Positions 8,774 to 16,589 of a DNA stretch of 44,912 bases are shown here, in pieces; position 1 is the stretch's first letter, and each line of letters opens with the position of its first letter. The notes under the pieces are model-generated. The model did no database searches, had not been told where the DNA came from, and worked only from the letters and a program-made list of their open reading frames with translations. This DNA is from Bacteroidaceae bacterium (GTDB lineage: Bacteria > Bacteroidota > Bacteroidia > Bacteroidales > Bacteroidaceae). Both the position numbers and the translations under genes were made by a program. The DNA lies in contig JAFOCV010000033.1 of NCBI GenBank assembly GCA_017381015.1, positions 1 to 44,912 on the forward strand, given 5' to 3'.

Positions 8774-8804
8774 GTCTCTGGCGGTTTCGCCAGAGACTTT
8801 TTTA
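8774..8804 (+). terminator. Intrinsic terminator of the DUF6261 gene
   Basis: A perfect 10-bp stem GTCTCTGGCG / CGCCAGAGAC with a four-base loop (8774-8797) is followed by a run of seven T residues. It lies 6 bp after the stop codon. Confidence 0.93.
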
Positions 8805-8837
8805 TACATGGTTCATCGGTAGTTTTGGGGTGACCTC

Positions 8838-10262
8838 TTAATCTCGGCGGAAAATATCGCGGGTGTATACTTTGTCTTGTACGTCGTCAAGGCATGCATC
8901 GTAACGATTCGCGATGATGGCTTGAGATTTAGCTTTGAATTCTTCCAAATTATTTACGACCTTACTACCAAAGAAGGTGGTGTCATCTTCGAGGGTGGGT
9001 TCGTAGATTATTATCTCTGCGCCCTTGGCCTTGATGCGTTTCATCACACCCTGAATAGACGACTGACGGAAATTATCTGAGTTGCTCTTCATAGTAAGAC
9101 GGAAAACGCCCACTGTAGGTAGGGTGAGAGCATCTTCATACCCCCTCCGCTCTGCTCGTCCCCCTAACTTAGAGGGACAGTTAAATTGATTGTTTTCAGA
9201 ATAGCCGTACCAGCCAGCAAGTTTGAGGACTTGGTCAGCGATGAAATCCTTACGTGTGCGGTTACTTTCTACGATAGCAGACATCATATTCTGAGGTACG
9301 TCCTGATAGTTGGCAAGCAACTGCTTGGTGTCCTTGGGAAGGCAGTAGCCACCATAACCGAAGCTGGGGTTGTTGTAATGTGTGCCGATGCGTGGATCAA
9401 GGCCAATACCTTGGATGATGGCTTGTGGGTCAAGACCTTTGACCTCTGCATAGGTATCCAGCTCGTTGAAGTAGCTGACACGGAGGGCCAAATAGGTGTT
9501 GGCGAAGAGCTTCACAGCTTCTGCTTCCTTCAAACCCATGAAAAGCAAAGGGATACCCTTGTATTCCTGATTAGCGTTTTGCGACGAGCGATTAGCGAAA
9601 AAGTCAAATTCTTCACCATTGCCGATTGCTCCTTGTACTAGTAGGTGAGCGAAAGTATGTGCAGCCTTTTCCAGACGTTCTACATCAGCAATAGCATTAA
9701 TTGCTTCGTTTTCTTCTCCAAATTGTTCAATCATCTTGGGATAGCCCACTATGATACGACTGGGATAGAGATTGTCATATAGGGCTTTGCTCTCGCGCAA
9801 GAATTCTGGTGAGAAAAGGAGGTTGAATTTCTTGCCTTGCAATGCTGGTTCTGTAGCGAAGCGTTGTGCATAGCGAACATAGAGGCTACGAGTATATCCT
9901 ACGGGGATGGTACTCTTGATTACCATCACTGCATCGGGATTATATTGCAAAACAAGGTCGATGACAGCTTCAACGGCAGAGGTGTCGAAGAAGTTCTTCT
10001 GGCTGTCGTAGTTAGTTGGAGCAGCGATGATTACAAACTCTGCATCCTTATATGCTGCTTCAGCATCAAGAGTCGCAGTAAGGTTGAGTTCCTTTTCTGC
10101 GAAGTACTTTTCGATATAGTCGTCCTGGATGGGAGATACACGGCGGTTGATTTTCTCTACCTTTTCAGCCATGATATCCACAGCCATTACTTCATTGTGC
10201 TGGGCAAGAAGGGTTGCCATACTGAGACCGACATAACCGGTACCTGCTACTGCTATTTTCAT
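8838..10262 (-). CDS. ugd: UDP-glucose 6-dehydrogenase with in-frame insertions
   Basis: The enzyme oxidises UDP-glucose to UDP-glucuronate with two NAD+. It shows GTGYVGLS at residues 7-14, APTNYD near residue 81, SPEFLRE near residue 152, and [14 protein letters not shown] with the catalytic cysteine near residue 305. At 474 residues it is about 85 longer than the 388-residue E. coli protein that I recall. The extra sequence lies at about residues 176-200, 213-236 and 345-378. The second and third contain repeat DNA (9567-9598 and 9158-9178). The frame stays open and all catalytic motifs are intact, so the protein is probably functional. A 195-bp repeat-rich gap separates it from the capD-like gene upstream. 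Confidence 0.93.
   Translation of the reverse strand: MKIAVAGTGYVGLSMATLLAQHNEVMAVDIMAEKVEKINRRVSPIQDDYIEKYFAEKELNLTATLDAEAAYKDAEFVIIAAPTNYDSQKNFFDTSAVEAVIDLVLQYNPDAVMVIKSTIPVGYTRSLYVRYAQRFATEPALQGKKFNLLFSPEFLRESKALYDNLYPSRIIVGYPKMIEQFGEENEAINAIADVERLEKAAHTFAHLLVQGAIGNGEEFDFFANRSSQNANQEYKGIPLLFMGLKEAEAVKLFANTYLALRVSYFNELDTYAEVKGLDPQAIIQGIGLDPRIGTHYNNPSFGYGGYCLPKDTKQLLANYQDVPQNMMSAIVESNRTRKDFIADQVLKLAGWYGYSENNQFNCPSKLGGRAERRGYEDALTLPTVGVFRLTMKSNSDNFRQSSIQGVMKRIKAKGAEIIIYEPTLEDDTTFFGSKVVNNLEEFKAKSQAIIANRYDACLDDVQDKVYTRDIFRRD
9158..9178. repeat. Palindromic element inside ugd
   Basis: GTCCCCCTAA-C-TTAGAGGGAC forms a 10-bp stem with one mismatched pair inside the ugd reading frame. On the coding strand it is read as [15 protein letters not shown], a stretch absent from ordinary Ugd proteins as I remember them. 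It appears to be an in-frame palindromic insertion. Confidence 0.7.
9567..9598. repeat. Intergenic repeat word inside ugd
   Basis: The sequence gattagcgttttgcgacga followed by gcgattagcgaaa matches the gattagcg/gacgagcg words that fill the spacers of this locus. Here it is translated in frame as part of [14 protein letters not shown] at about residues 219-232. Confidence 0.7.
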
Positions 10263-10456
10263 ATAATATGCAATTGTATGTTATTTCTATTGTATTTGAG
10301 TTTTAATGTCTCTAGAGTCATAAAGTCTCTAAGGTCATTTATTTTCAATTAGAGACGAGCGATGAGCGATTAGCGAGAAACTAGGAGGACCTAGGAGAAT
10401 CTAGGAGGCTCTAGGAAAGCGATGAGCGAGAGAGACGAGCGTTAAACGCTAAACGC
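10263..10456. repeat. Repeat-rich spacer between capD-like gene and ugd
   Basis: The 194 bp hold gtctctagagtcataaagtc, gagacgagcgatgagcgatt, and a run of ctaggaggacctaggagaat-type words at 10380-10417, then nested copies of acgctaaacgctcatcgctcgtc. The last copy runs into the capD-like coding region and supplies its stop codon. No promoter was recognised. Confidence 0.75.
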
Positions 10457-12367
10457 TCATCGCTCGTCGAGAATCTCGTACTTGGAGTGTTGGCTCTTGT
10501 ACTCGGGGACTATTTCCTTCATGATGCGGACGATGGACATGTCGTCGAAGGTGTAGGAGGCTTCGCGCAGGCGGTCCTCATTGGCGACAGCGAGGTCATA
10601 ATCGTACTCGCGAACGGAGGCTATCATGATCTTGGGGTGTCTCGTTGGTTTGGTCTGCTCCTTGTCGGAGAGGACTTCCTCGTATAGCTTTTCGCCTTCT
10701 CGGAGGCCTGAGAACTTGATTTCTATGTTCTGTGCTCCTGAGAGTTTTATCATGCGCTTGGCGAGGTCTACTATCTTGACGGGTTGTCCCATATCGAAGA
10801 CGTAGATTTCACCTCCCTTGCCCATGGTGCCTGCTTCGAGTACGAGGCGGCAGGCTTCGGGAATGAGCATGAAGAAGCGAATGATATCGGGATGGGTGAC
10901 GGTGATGGGACCGCCCTTCTTTATCTGTTCCTTGAAGATGGGGATAACACTACCATTGCTACCGAGGACATTGCCAAAGCGGGTGGTGACGAACTGGGTG
11001 ATACCCTTTACCTTGCCTTCTACGATGGCTTTGTTGAGCGACTGGCAGTAGATTTCGCAGATACGCTTGGAGCAACCCATGACGTTGGTGGGGTTGACGG
11101 CCTTGTCAGTAGATATCATCACGAACTTCTTGGTTTCGAACTTTACAGCAAGGTCGGCTATGACGCGTGTACCATATATATTATTCTGTACGGCAATGGC
11201 TGGATTGTCTTCCATCATGGGTACGTGCTTGTAAGCTGCTGCATGGAAGACATAATCGGGACGATGGTGTGAGAAGATTTGCTCCATGTGTTCCTTGTTG
11301 GCAATGCTGCTTACGATGGTTTCGCATTTGATGTCAGGGAACTGGCGTGACATCATGAGACGGATGTCGTGCATGGGAGTCTCTGCCTGGTCGATGAGTA
11401 CCATGAAGGCTGGACGGAAGGTGGCTACCTGGCGTACCATCTCTGAACCGATAGAACCTGCAGCACCAGTGATAAGGATAACCTTGTCACGTAGTTGATT
11501 ACCAATGGCTTGGAGGTCTACTTCGATCTTATCACGGGGAAGGAGGTCTTCAATGTCTACTTCGCGAAGGTTGTGGTGTGTGAGTTCGCTGGTGCCATCC
11601 CATTCCTCAGCTGAGGGCATCATCATGATATGTATGCCGGCTGAGAGGAATTCGTCTACCATCTCTGTATTCTGGCGGAAGAGTTCGCTCTTGAGGGGTG
11701 ATACAAGGAGGGTGGTGACACCCAGGGCTTTCATCTTATCTGCGATACCTTGCTGATTGAGGTATACCTTCTTACCCAGTAGTTTAACATCTGCCATCTC
11801 CTTGCCATCGGTGATGAAGGCTTCGAGACGATACTGTTTAACCTTGAGTGATGTGAGGCTCTTGGCCAGGCTGATACCTCCGGCTTTGGTGCCATAAATG
11901 GCAACTGGGCTTGCACCATCGGTATGAAAGTCGTCAAAGAGGCGCTTTACCATTATACGTTCTATCCACATAAACATGGTAGCAACGAAGAACAGTATTA
12001 CACTGCCCATAGGGCCTGGGAGTGATATGCAGGCGATAGTAGAGGTCAGGAACCATGCTACTACGCAGAGTACTGTGCCTGCCAGTGATGCCAGAACGAT
12101 ACGCTGAAGGTCAACGAAGGATGAATAACGTATGATGCCGCGATAGGTCTTGAAGGCATAGAAGGGAATGATATAAAGTACTACGCAGAGGAGTGAGCCT
12201 AGTAGCATGGGGAGGAATGATTCTACCTGATGCACCAGGTTTATCTCAAAGTACTTGGCTACTATGCTTGCAAAGAAGACGATGAGACTATCCAGGACGA
12301 GGACGCCCCAGTAGGGCAAGGTCTTTTGGTTAAAGTACCAATCACTTATGTAGGTTATGGATTTCAT
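10457..12367 (-). CDS. Membrane-anchored nucleoside-diphosphate sugar 4,6-dehydratase (CapD/WbpM/FlaA1 family)
   Basis: This 636-residue protein has four hydrophobic segments in its first 135 residues, a Rossmann-like CoA-binding region around residues 150-250, and a catalytic SDR domain beginning at ITGAAGSIGSEMVR near residue 299. HAAAYKHVPMMEDNP and ISTDKAVNPTNVMGCSKR near residue 417 are hallmarks of UDP-HexNAc 4,6-dehydratases, which usually make a UDP-4-keto-6-deoxy-HexNAc. Length is normal for the membrane-bound subgroup. The final codons (LDER, stop) are read from repeat DNA shared with the downstream spacer. It is the first enzyme gene after the regulators. Confidence 0.93.
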   Translation of the reverse strand: MKSITYISDWYFNQKTLPYWGVLVLDSLIVFFASIVAKYFEINLVHQVESFLPMLLGSLLCVVLYIIPFYAFKTYRGIIRYSSFVDLQRIVLASLAGTVLCVVAWFLTSTIACISLPGPMGSVILFFVATMFMWIERIMVKRLFDDFHTDGASPVAIYGTKAGGISLAKSLTSLKVKQYRLEAFITDGKEMADVKLLGKKVYLNQQGIADKMKALGVTTLLVSPLKSELFRQNTEMVDEFLSAGIHIMMMPSAEEWDGTSELTHHNLREVDIEDLLPRDKIEVDLQAIGNQLRDKVILITGAAGSIGSEMVRQVATFRPAFMVLIDQAETPMHDIRLMMSRQFPDIKCETIVSSIANKEHMEQIFSHHRPDYVFHAAAYKHVPMMEDNPAIAVQNNIYGTRVIADLAVKFETKKFVMISTDKAVNPTNVMGCSKRICEIYCQSLNKAIVEGKVKGITQFVTTRFGNVLGSNGSVIPIFKEQIKKGGPITVTHPDIIRFFMLIPEACRLVLEAGTMGKGGEIYVFDMGQPVKIVDLAKRMIKLSGAQNIEIKFSGLREGEKLYEEVLSDKEQTKPTRHPKIMIASVREYDYDLAVANEDRLREASYTFDDMSIVRIMKEIVPEYKSQHSKYEILDER

Positions 12368-12600
12368 ATGACTTTTTAATCGATTAACGACGAGAGATTA
12401 GCGATTAACGAGGAGCTAGGAGGAGCTAGGAGGAGCTAGGAAGCTCTAGGAAATTCTAGGAGGCTCTAGGATATAGAGGATAGAGATGAGCGATGAGTGA
12501 CGAGCGTTTAGCGACTAGTGACAGTGTTTATATTAACAACAGATGACACGGATGAAACTGTTTCTTTTCTCACGCTAAGGCGCAAAGAGGCGCAAAGGAG

Positions 12601-12711
12601 ATTTGATAACTCATTGCTCTTAATACCTGAAATCACCCAAACAAGCTTGGTGATATTCATCTATTAATACCAATTGACTACGTCTTAGCTTCTTTTGAAG
12701 CGTTATCAAAT
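12601..12711. repeat. 111-bp inverted-repeat element, copy 1
   Basis: The element is bounded by perfect 10-bp inverted repeats ATTTGATAAC / GTTATCAAAT. Inside are ATCAC...GGTGAT around a CAAGCTTG palindrome and a GCTTC-TTTT-GAAGC hairpin. Copies 2 and 3 lie at 14113-14223 and 15985-16094. About 8 differences separate copies 1 and 3. It could be a small non-autonomous mobile element or a structured RNA. Confidence 0.85.
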
Positions 12712-12974
12712 TAGGGTAAAGGCAAACGTGTCTAAATTCGTGTCCATATGTTGTGCGTAGCTGCGACACACATCCCAAACAGAGGATAGGAAATAATATC
12801 GTGTTACATCGGGTATAAGTTCGGTTGATAAAATTAAGACCTTGTATTCAAGAGAATTATGTTAACAACGCGACTATACTCGATTAACGACTAACGATTA
12901 GAGATGAGCGACATTGTTATTCTTATTCTTTGTTTCACGCAAAGGCGCAAAGAAGCGCGAAGAAAGATTGGTGT

Positions 12975-13091
12975 CAAGCGGATGGATTATGTTATTTCAT
13001 AACGTATGACGGTGTCATTGCCGCGATTGTGATAGCCTAATTCAAATTCATTTGATTATGCTTTCTCAAAAGCTTTACATCTATCCGCTTG
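12975..13091. repeat. 117-bp element bounded by CAAGCGGAT / ATCCGCTTG
   Basis: Perfect 9-bp inverted repeats bound a 117-bp stretch. Like the 111-bp element, it follows directly after a cacgcaaaggcgcaaagaag word, so it occupies the same slot in the mosaic. Only one copy is visible here. Confidence 0.55.
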
Positions 13092-13239
13092 GATGTTGAA
13101 TTATATTTGCTCTTAAACCTCACGTAAAGTGTCGTTTTCGACGAGCGACTAGCGATTAGAGATTAGAGATTAGCGAGGTTTTAGGAAATCCTAGGGAGAT
13201 TTCTGAGAAATCTGAGGGGCGTATAGGCGCTTTGGGGCG

Positions 13240-13770
13240 CTATTCCACTGGGGTGAGTTGATGCTTGGGGACGTAGGTAGTGGCATACGAGATGATGCCG
13301 GGGATGCTGACTACTACGCGGGTTTGGGTGTGGATGCGTGCCACACGGCCTATGATGCCCTTGAAGGGGCCGTCGGTGACCTGTACCATGCCGCCGGGGC
13401 GGTAGTGTATCTCGTCGTCGGTGACGGAATATGATTGTGGTATGCTACATTCTACTACACGAATGAGGTTGTTCATTGCTTCCTGGGGAATAGTGAGTGG
13501 AGTAGATGTATTGGGGGCGGTGTTGTCGTAAACGAACTGAAGCCTGCCAGACTTTTGGGCTGCGATAGAGTCGTGTATCTCATCATAGGTGGCATGCAGA
13601 AAGAGCAGGTCGGGACGAGAGGGGACTTGCTGCCATAGCTTCTCCTCGCCAAGGGTGGTGGCGCGGTATTCCAAGGGGGTAAAGGCTTGTATACCTTTAT
13701 CCGAGAATGCTTGTGCCTGGGATAATGCGTTGTTATCGGGGCAGCGGAGGACGTACCAGCGGGGGAGCAT
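13240..13770 (-). CDS. UpxY-type transcription antiterminator (NusG-like), second copy
   Basis: The 176-residue product has a NusG N-terminal-like domain (PRWYVLRCPDN at the start, PDLLFLHATYDE near residue 53) and a C-terminal KOW motif (PGGMVQVTDGPFKGIIGRVARI, residues 126-147). In B. fragilis each capsule locus starts with such an UpxY, which is recruited in the 5' leader and lets polymerase read the long operon. Here it is the second upxY-like gene of the locus and has no upxZ directly after it. Its start codon abuts gattagagatgagcg repeats, and no Shine-Dalgarno site is evident. It may act on the downstream sugar genes or be a relic of an earlier locus. Confidence 0.88.
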   Translation of the reverse strand: MLPRWYVLRCPDNNALSQAQAFSDKGIQAFTPLEYRATTLGEEKLWQQVPSRPDLLFLHATYDEIHDSIAAQKSGRLQFVYDNTAPNTSTPLTIPQEAMNNLIRVVECSIPQSYSVTDDEIHYRPGGMVQVTDGPFKGIIGRVARIHTQTRVVVSIPGIISYATTYVPKHQLTPVE

Positions 13771-14580
13771 GATTATTCGATTAGAGATGAGCGATTAGAG
13801 ATGAGCGACTAGCTACTGTGTTTTTATTATTAACAACAGATGACACTGATTACACTGTTTTTTTCAAAGCTATTGCACATTCTTTCACTCGATGTCCACT
13901 CGCAGCTTCGCACGATGGACGACGGATGAACACGGTTTTTAGCTCACGCTATGTATTCGATTAGAGATGAGCGATTAGAGATGAGCGAATGGGTATTCTT
14001 ATTATCAACGAGATTGTACGAGATGTCACTGTTATTATTCTTATTTCACACGGAATGCACAGAACATCACAGAAATATCATCTCACGCAAAGGCGCAAAG
14101 GGCGCGAAGGAGATTTGATAATCCATTGCTCTTAATATCTGAAATCACTCAATCAAGCTTGGTAATGTTCATCTATCAATAACAATAGACTACGTCTTAG
14201 TTTCTTTTGAAACGTTATCAAATCTTGTAAATCGTGTTCAATCCTGTTTTATTCTGTTGATTACTATAAGTCTAACAACGGATTGTTTGAGATTTAACGT
14301 GATTATTTCCTTGTGGATATGAGTTCTTTGTTAGATGTTAATCAAATCTTCGCTTGATTAACGACTGATGGACACTGATGTCGGGAGCCGCTCCTCTCAT
14401 CTTGTTTTAATCTGTTTTTGTGTCGTCGGCACATGCGACACAAATCTGTCTGCCAAAGGCTTTCACTTTACAAAGAACAGTGATATCTAGTTTTATCTGT
14501 TGATTTTATAAAGATTTAGTGTTCAAGAGAATTATGTTAACATCAAGATGGCACGGATGGTACGGTTGTTAGTGAGGCTG
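13771..14580. repeat. Mosaic of dispersed repeats between upxZ and second upxY
   Basis: The 810 bp contain: gattagagatgagcg words at 13775-13812 and 13958-13990; a ttcaaagctattgcacattc block at 13862-13930 that recurs at 16271-16338; a cacgcaaaggcgcaaagggc word at 14093-14110; the 111-bp element copy 2; a GTTAATCAA...TTGATTAAC dyad at about 14337-14365; a TGTGTCG...CGACACA dyad near 14420; and a closing tcaagagaattatgttaac tail. No gene was recognised. Confidence 0.75.
14113..14223. repeat. 111-bp inverted-repeat element, copy 2
   Basis: The same length as copy 1. The left terminal repeat is slightly decayed (ATTTGATAAT) and the right one is intact (GTTATCAAAT). It is the most diverged of the three copies but keeps the caagcttggtaatgttcatc core. 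Confidence 0.8.
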
Positions 14581-14961
14581 TTATATCTCGCCGTTGATGA
14601 TGAGGGAGTACCAGGTGTTGAAGAGGGGGTGGCTTAGGGGCTCGGTGAGGAGCTTAAGGTATTTGGCGGAGGAGTCTTGTGAGGGAGCGGTACTCTTGAT
14701 ACTTTTGAGGTGCGAGGCGGAGATGCTATTGAAAATGATAGGATATGGACGGCCACTGATTTCTATACAAATGGGGGCGTCTACTTGATCTGAGAGTAGT
14801 TGGAGAAGATATGCCGATTTCTCGAAGGCGAACCAGGAGTTGCCAACATGGTAGAGATGAATATTGCATTCATTACAGGCCTCCCTCTGCAGGATGTCGT
14901 TAATATCAGTGAGGATGAGGTGGTCCAACTGCTTCAGTGTTTCAAAAGCGTGACTTTGCAT
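14581..14961 (-). CDS. UpxZ-type antitermination inhibitor
   Basis: The 126-residue product starts MQSHAFETLKQLDHLILTDI and ends NTWYSLIINGEI, which fits the short UpxZ proteins encoded just after upxY in Bacteroides polysaccharide loci. From B. fragilis work, UpxZ proteins block the UpxY of other loci, so that one surface polysaccharide dominates at a time. The gene begins 6 bp after the stop of the upstream upxY and is probably co-translated with it. There are no membrane segments or enzyme motifs. The assignment rests mainly on position, length and general resemblance. Confidence 0.8.
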   Translation of the reverse strand: MQSHAFETLKQLDHLILTDINDILQREACNECNIHLYHVGNSWFAFEKSAYLLQLLSDQVDAPICIEISGRPYPIIFNSISASHLKSIKSTAPSQDSSAKYLKLLTEPLSHPLFNTWYSLIINGEI

Positions 14962-14967
14962 GGCGAC

Positions 14968-15510
14968 TTATGTTTCCACTACCTGAATGAAGCCATCGGT
15001 GATTTCGGTCATTGCTACTCCGATGATGCCTTCTACCATCACAACAATCTTCTTTTTTCTACCTCGTGCCACCTTGACGAAGGTGCCTTCAATGCCGTCA
15101 AGTGCACCACCAACGATTCTGATGCGTGTACCCTTGTCCAGGTTGACTTCATCGGGAGAAAGGAAGGCAAGCTTTTCATTATACGTATTGCAAACGGTAA
15201 TGAACTGCGTCATTTGGTGTTCTGGTACCACAATGGGGATGTTTCTGCCTTCGATGGTGTGGACCAGATAATGAAGGTATTGCACTTGGGACTTCAGATC
15301 TTGTATCCGATTGCGGGTAGTGTGAACGAAAATAAGGTTGTTGATGGCAGAAACCAGTTGGCGTTTCTGTTCGTCTTTCTTGTTCTTCTGTATCTCATAC
15401 CTCATGGGTACGAAACACTCGACATCGTTTTTCTCCAGAAAATCCTTTGCCTTGAGCTCTCTACCAAATGTAGCACTCATTGCAAACCAAAGTATATCTT
15501 CTTCTGACAT
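14968..15510 (-). CDS. UpxY-type transcription antiterminator (NusG-like), promoter-proximal copy
   Basis: The 180-residue product has a NusG-N-like start (WFAMSATFGRELKAKDFLEK, residues 8-27, then CFVPMRYE) and a KOW region (GTRIRIVGGALDGIEGTFVKVA) at about residues 129-150. It is the first gene of the locus. A consensus promoter lies at 15696-15727 with a leader of roughly 175 nt, the place where UpxY acts in B. fragilis. That promoter sits inside a probable invertible segment, so expression of this gene and the operon should be on/off switched. Confidence 0.9.
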   Translation of the reverse strand: MSEEDILWFAMSATFGRELKAKDFLEKNDVECFVPMRYEIQKNKKDEQKRQLVSAINNLIFVHTTRNRIQDLKSQVQYLHYLVHTIEGRNIPIVVPEHQMTQFITVCNTYNEKLAFLSPDEVNLDKGTRIRIVGGALDGIEGTFVKVARGRKKKIVVMVEGIIGVAMTEITDGFIQVVET

Positions 15511-15665
15511 TTAAGGAAAGGATGTTGAGGATAGTATATTCTCTTGGCTCCCCGAAGCAGCAGTTTTTAAGCTCTGTTTCAGGCTGTTACGATGCCGTTT
15601 TGTTTTACATGTGTCAAAACATGCTTGTTGAAAATCTCTTGTAATCATCATGGATGAAAATATAG

Positions 15666-15682
15666 ATCTTCTATGAGAAGAT
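15666..15682 (+). repeat. Left inverted repeat of invertible promoter
   Basis: ATCTTCTATGAGAAGAT is itself a dyad (ATCTTCT-ATG-AGAAGAT). Its reverse complement matches the right repeat at 16 of 17 positions. An internal dyad around an asymmetric spacer is expected for a tyrosine recombinase crossover site. Confidence 0.82.
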
Positions 15683-15695
15683 TGATTTTCTGTTG

Positions 15696-15727
15696 CAAAT
15701 TTAACAATATTCCCTGAAATTCACAAA
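15696..15727 (-). promoter_or_regulatory. Promoter of the polysaccharide operon
   Basis: On the minus strand, TTTG (15727-15724) is followed by exactly 20 bases and TAAATTTG (15703-15696), a full match to the Bacteroidetes -33/-7 consensus. Transcription would start near 15688. Confidence 0.8.
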
Positions 15728-15852
15728 TTTAGCTACATCTAATTTCTCTTATCTTTTTAGATTGACTAAAACAAATTGCAAAATGTTTAGCAAATTCATT
15801 ATTAGATGCGGTGATAATTAACTTTAAATCAATCACAAATTTATTTGTGTGT

Positions 15853-15869
15853 ATCTTCTCATAGGAGAT
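15853..15869 (-). repeat. Right inverted repeat of invertible promoter
   Basis: ATCTTCTCATAGGAGAT, inverted relative to the left repeat, with one mismatch (G for A) that also breaks its internal dyad. Beyond the core three of the next five bases also match. Confidence 0.82.
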
Positions 15870-16589
15870 GGATATTTTTTCGATTAACGACGAGGGATTA
15901 GGAATTAACGATTAACGACGAGCGAGGAGTGATTAGCGAAACTGTTTTATATCTCACGCAAAGGCGCAGAGAAGCGCGAAGGAAATTTGATAACTCATTG
16001 CTCTTAATACCTAAAATCACTCAAACAAGCTAGGTGATGTTCATCTATTAATACCAATTGACTGCGTCTTGCTTCTAATGAAGCGTTATCAAATCAGGGG
16101 TAAAGGCAAACGTGTCTAGGTTCCGTTCTGTGTTGTGTGAAACTACGACACAGTCCCAAATAGAGGATGGGAAAACGAGTATATATTCGGGTATAATTTC
16201 GTGTTGATGGAACTAAGACTTAGTATTCAAGAGAATTATATTAACAACACGATGGCACGGATAACACTGTTTTCAAAGCTATTGCACAATTTTTCACTCG
16301 ATGGCCAATCGCAGCTGCGCACGATGGACGACGGATGGCACGGTTATTAGCTTACGCTATATATTTGATTAGCGAGGAACGATTAGAGATTAGCGAAGAG
16401 GAAACTCTAGGAAGCTCTAGGAGGTTCTATGAAATCCTAGGGAGATTTCGGAGGATGAGAGAGGATAATCAAAGGATGAAAGAGGATGAGAGATTAGCGA
16501 GGAACGATTAGAGATTAGAGATTGGCGAAATTCTAGGAGGAGCTAGGAAGGGCTTGGAGATTATGGGGATTATGGGGGATTATATGAGG
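15870..16589. repeat. Mosaic of dispersed repeats between invertible promoter and recombinase gene
   Basis: In order the stretch holds: gattaacgacgagg words (15880-15940); a cacgcaaaggcgcagagaag word (15956-15975); the 111-bp element copy 3 (15985-16094); a tail with gtaaaggcaaacgtgtctag and tcaagagaattatattaac (16099-16250) that matches 12714-12866; a ttcaaagctattgcacaatt block (16271-16338); and gattagcgaggaac, ctaggaagctctagg and gattagagattagag words up to 16560. No gene was recognised. Confidence 0.75.
15985..16094. repeat. 111-bp inverted-repeat element, copy 3 (110 bp)
   Basis: Both 10-bp terminal inverted repeats are perfect (ATTTGATAAC / GTTATCAAAT). It differs from copy 1 by about 7 substitutions and one deleted base. 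Confidence 0.85.

Larger units (their letters stand above)
12368..13239. repeat. Mosaic of dispersed repeats between upxY-like gene and capD-like gene
   Basis: This 872-bp spacer carries no credible gene. In order it holds: gattaacgacgagagattag words and an 11-bp ctaggaggagc tandem run (12376-12480); a cacggatgaaactg word; a ctaaggcgcaaagaggcgcaaagg word (12575-12598); a 111-bp element with terminal inverted repeats (12601-12711); a tail ending tcaagagaattatgttaac (12714-12866); a second set of words (12885-12963); a 117-bp inverted-repeat element (12975-13091); and a final gacgagcgactagcgattag cluster (13138-13215). Confidence 0.8.
15666..15869. promoter_or_regulatory. Probable invertible promoter segment, ON orientation
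   Basis: A 204-bp segment bounded by inverted 17-bp repeats holds a consensus promoter pointing at upxY. Inversion would turn it toward the recombinase gene and silence the operon. The dimensions are like those of B. fragilis capsule promoters, which I recall as under 200 bp between repeats of about 20 bp. The nearest recombinase gene is at 16641-17849. Confidence 0.8.

Noticed and set aside
14337-14365. Second invertible promoter around the GTTAATCAA/TTGATTAAC dyad
   Set aside because: The arms are only a few bases apart and no consensus promoter lies between them; it is a simple hairpin.
14800-15507. 235-codon plus-strand frame opposite upxY and upxZ
   Set aside because: It is antisense to two recognised genes and spans the gap between them; no family resemblance.
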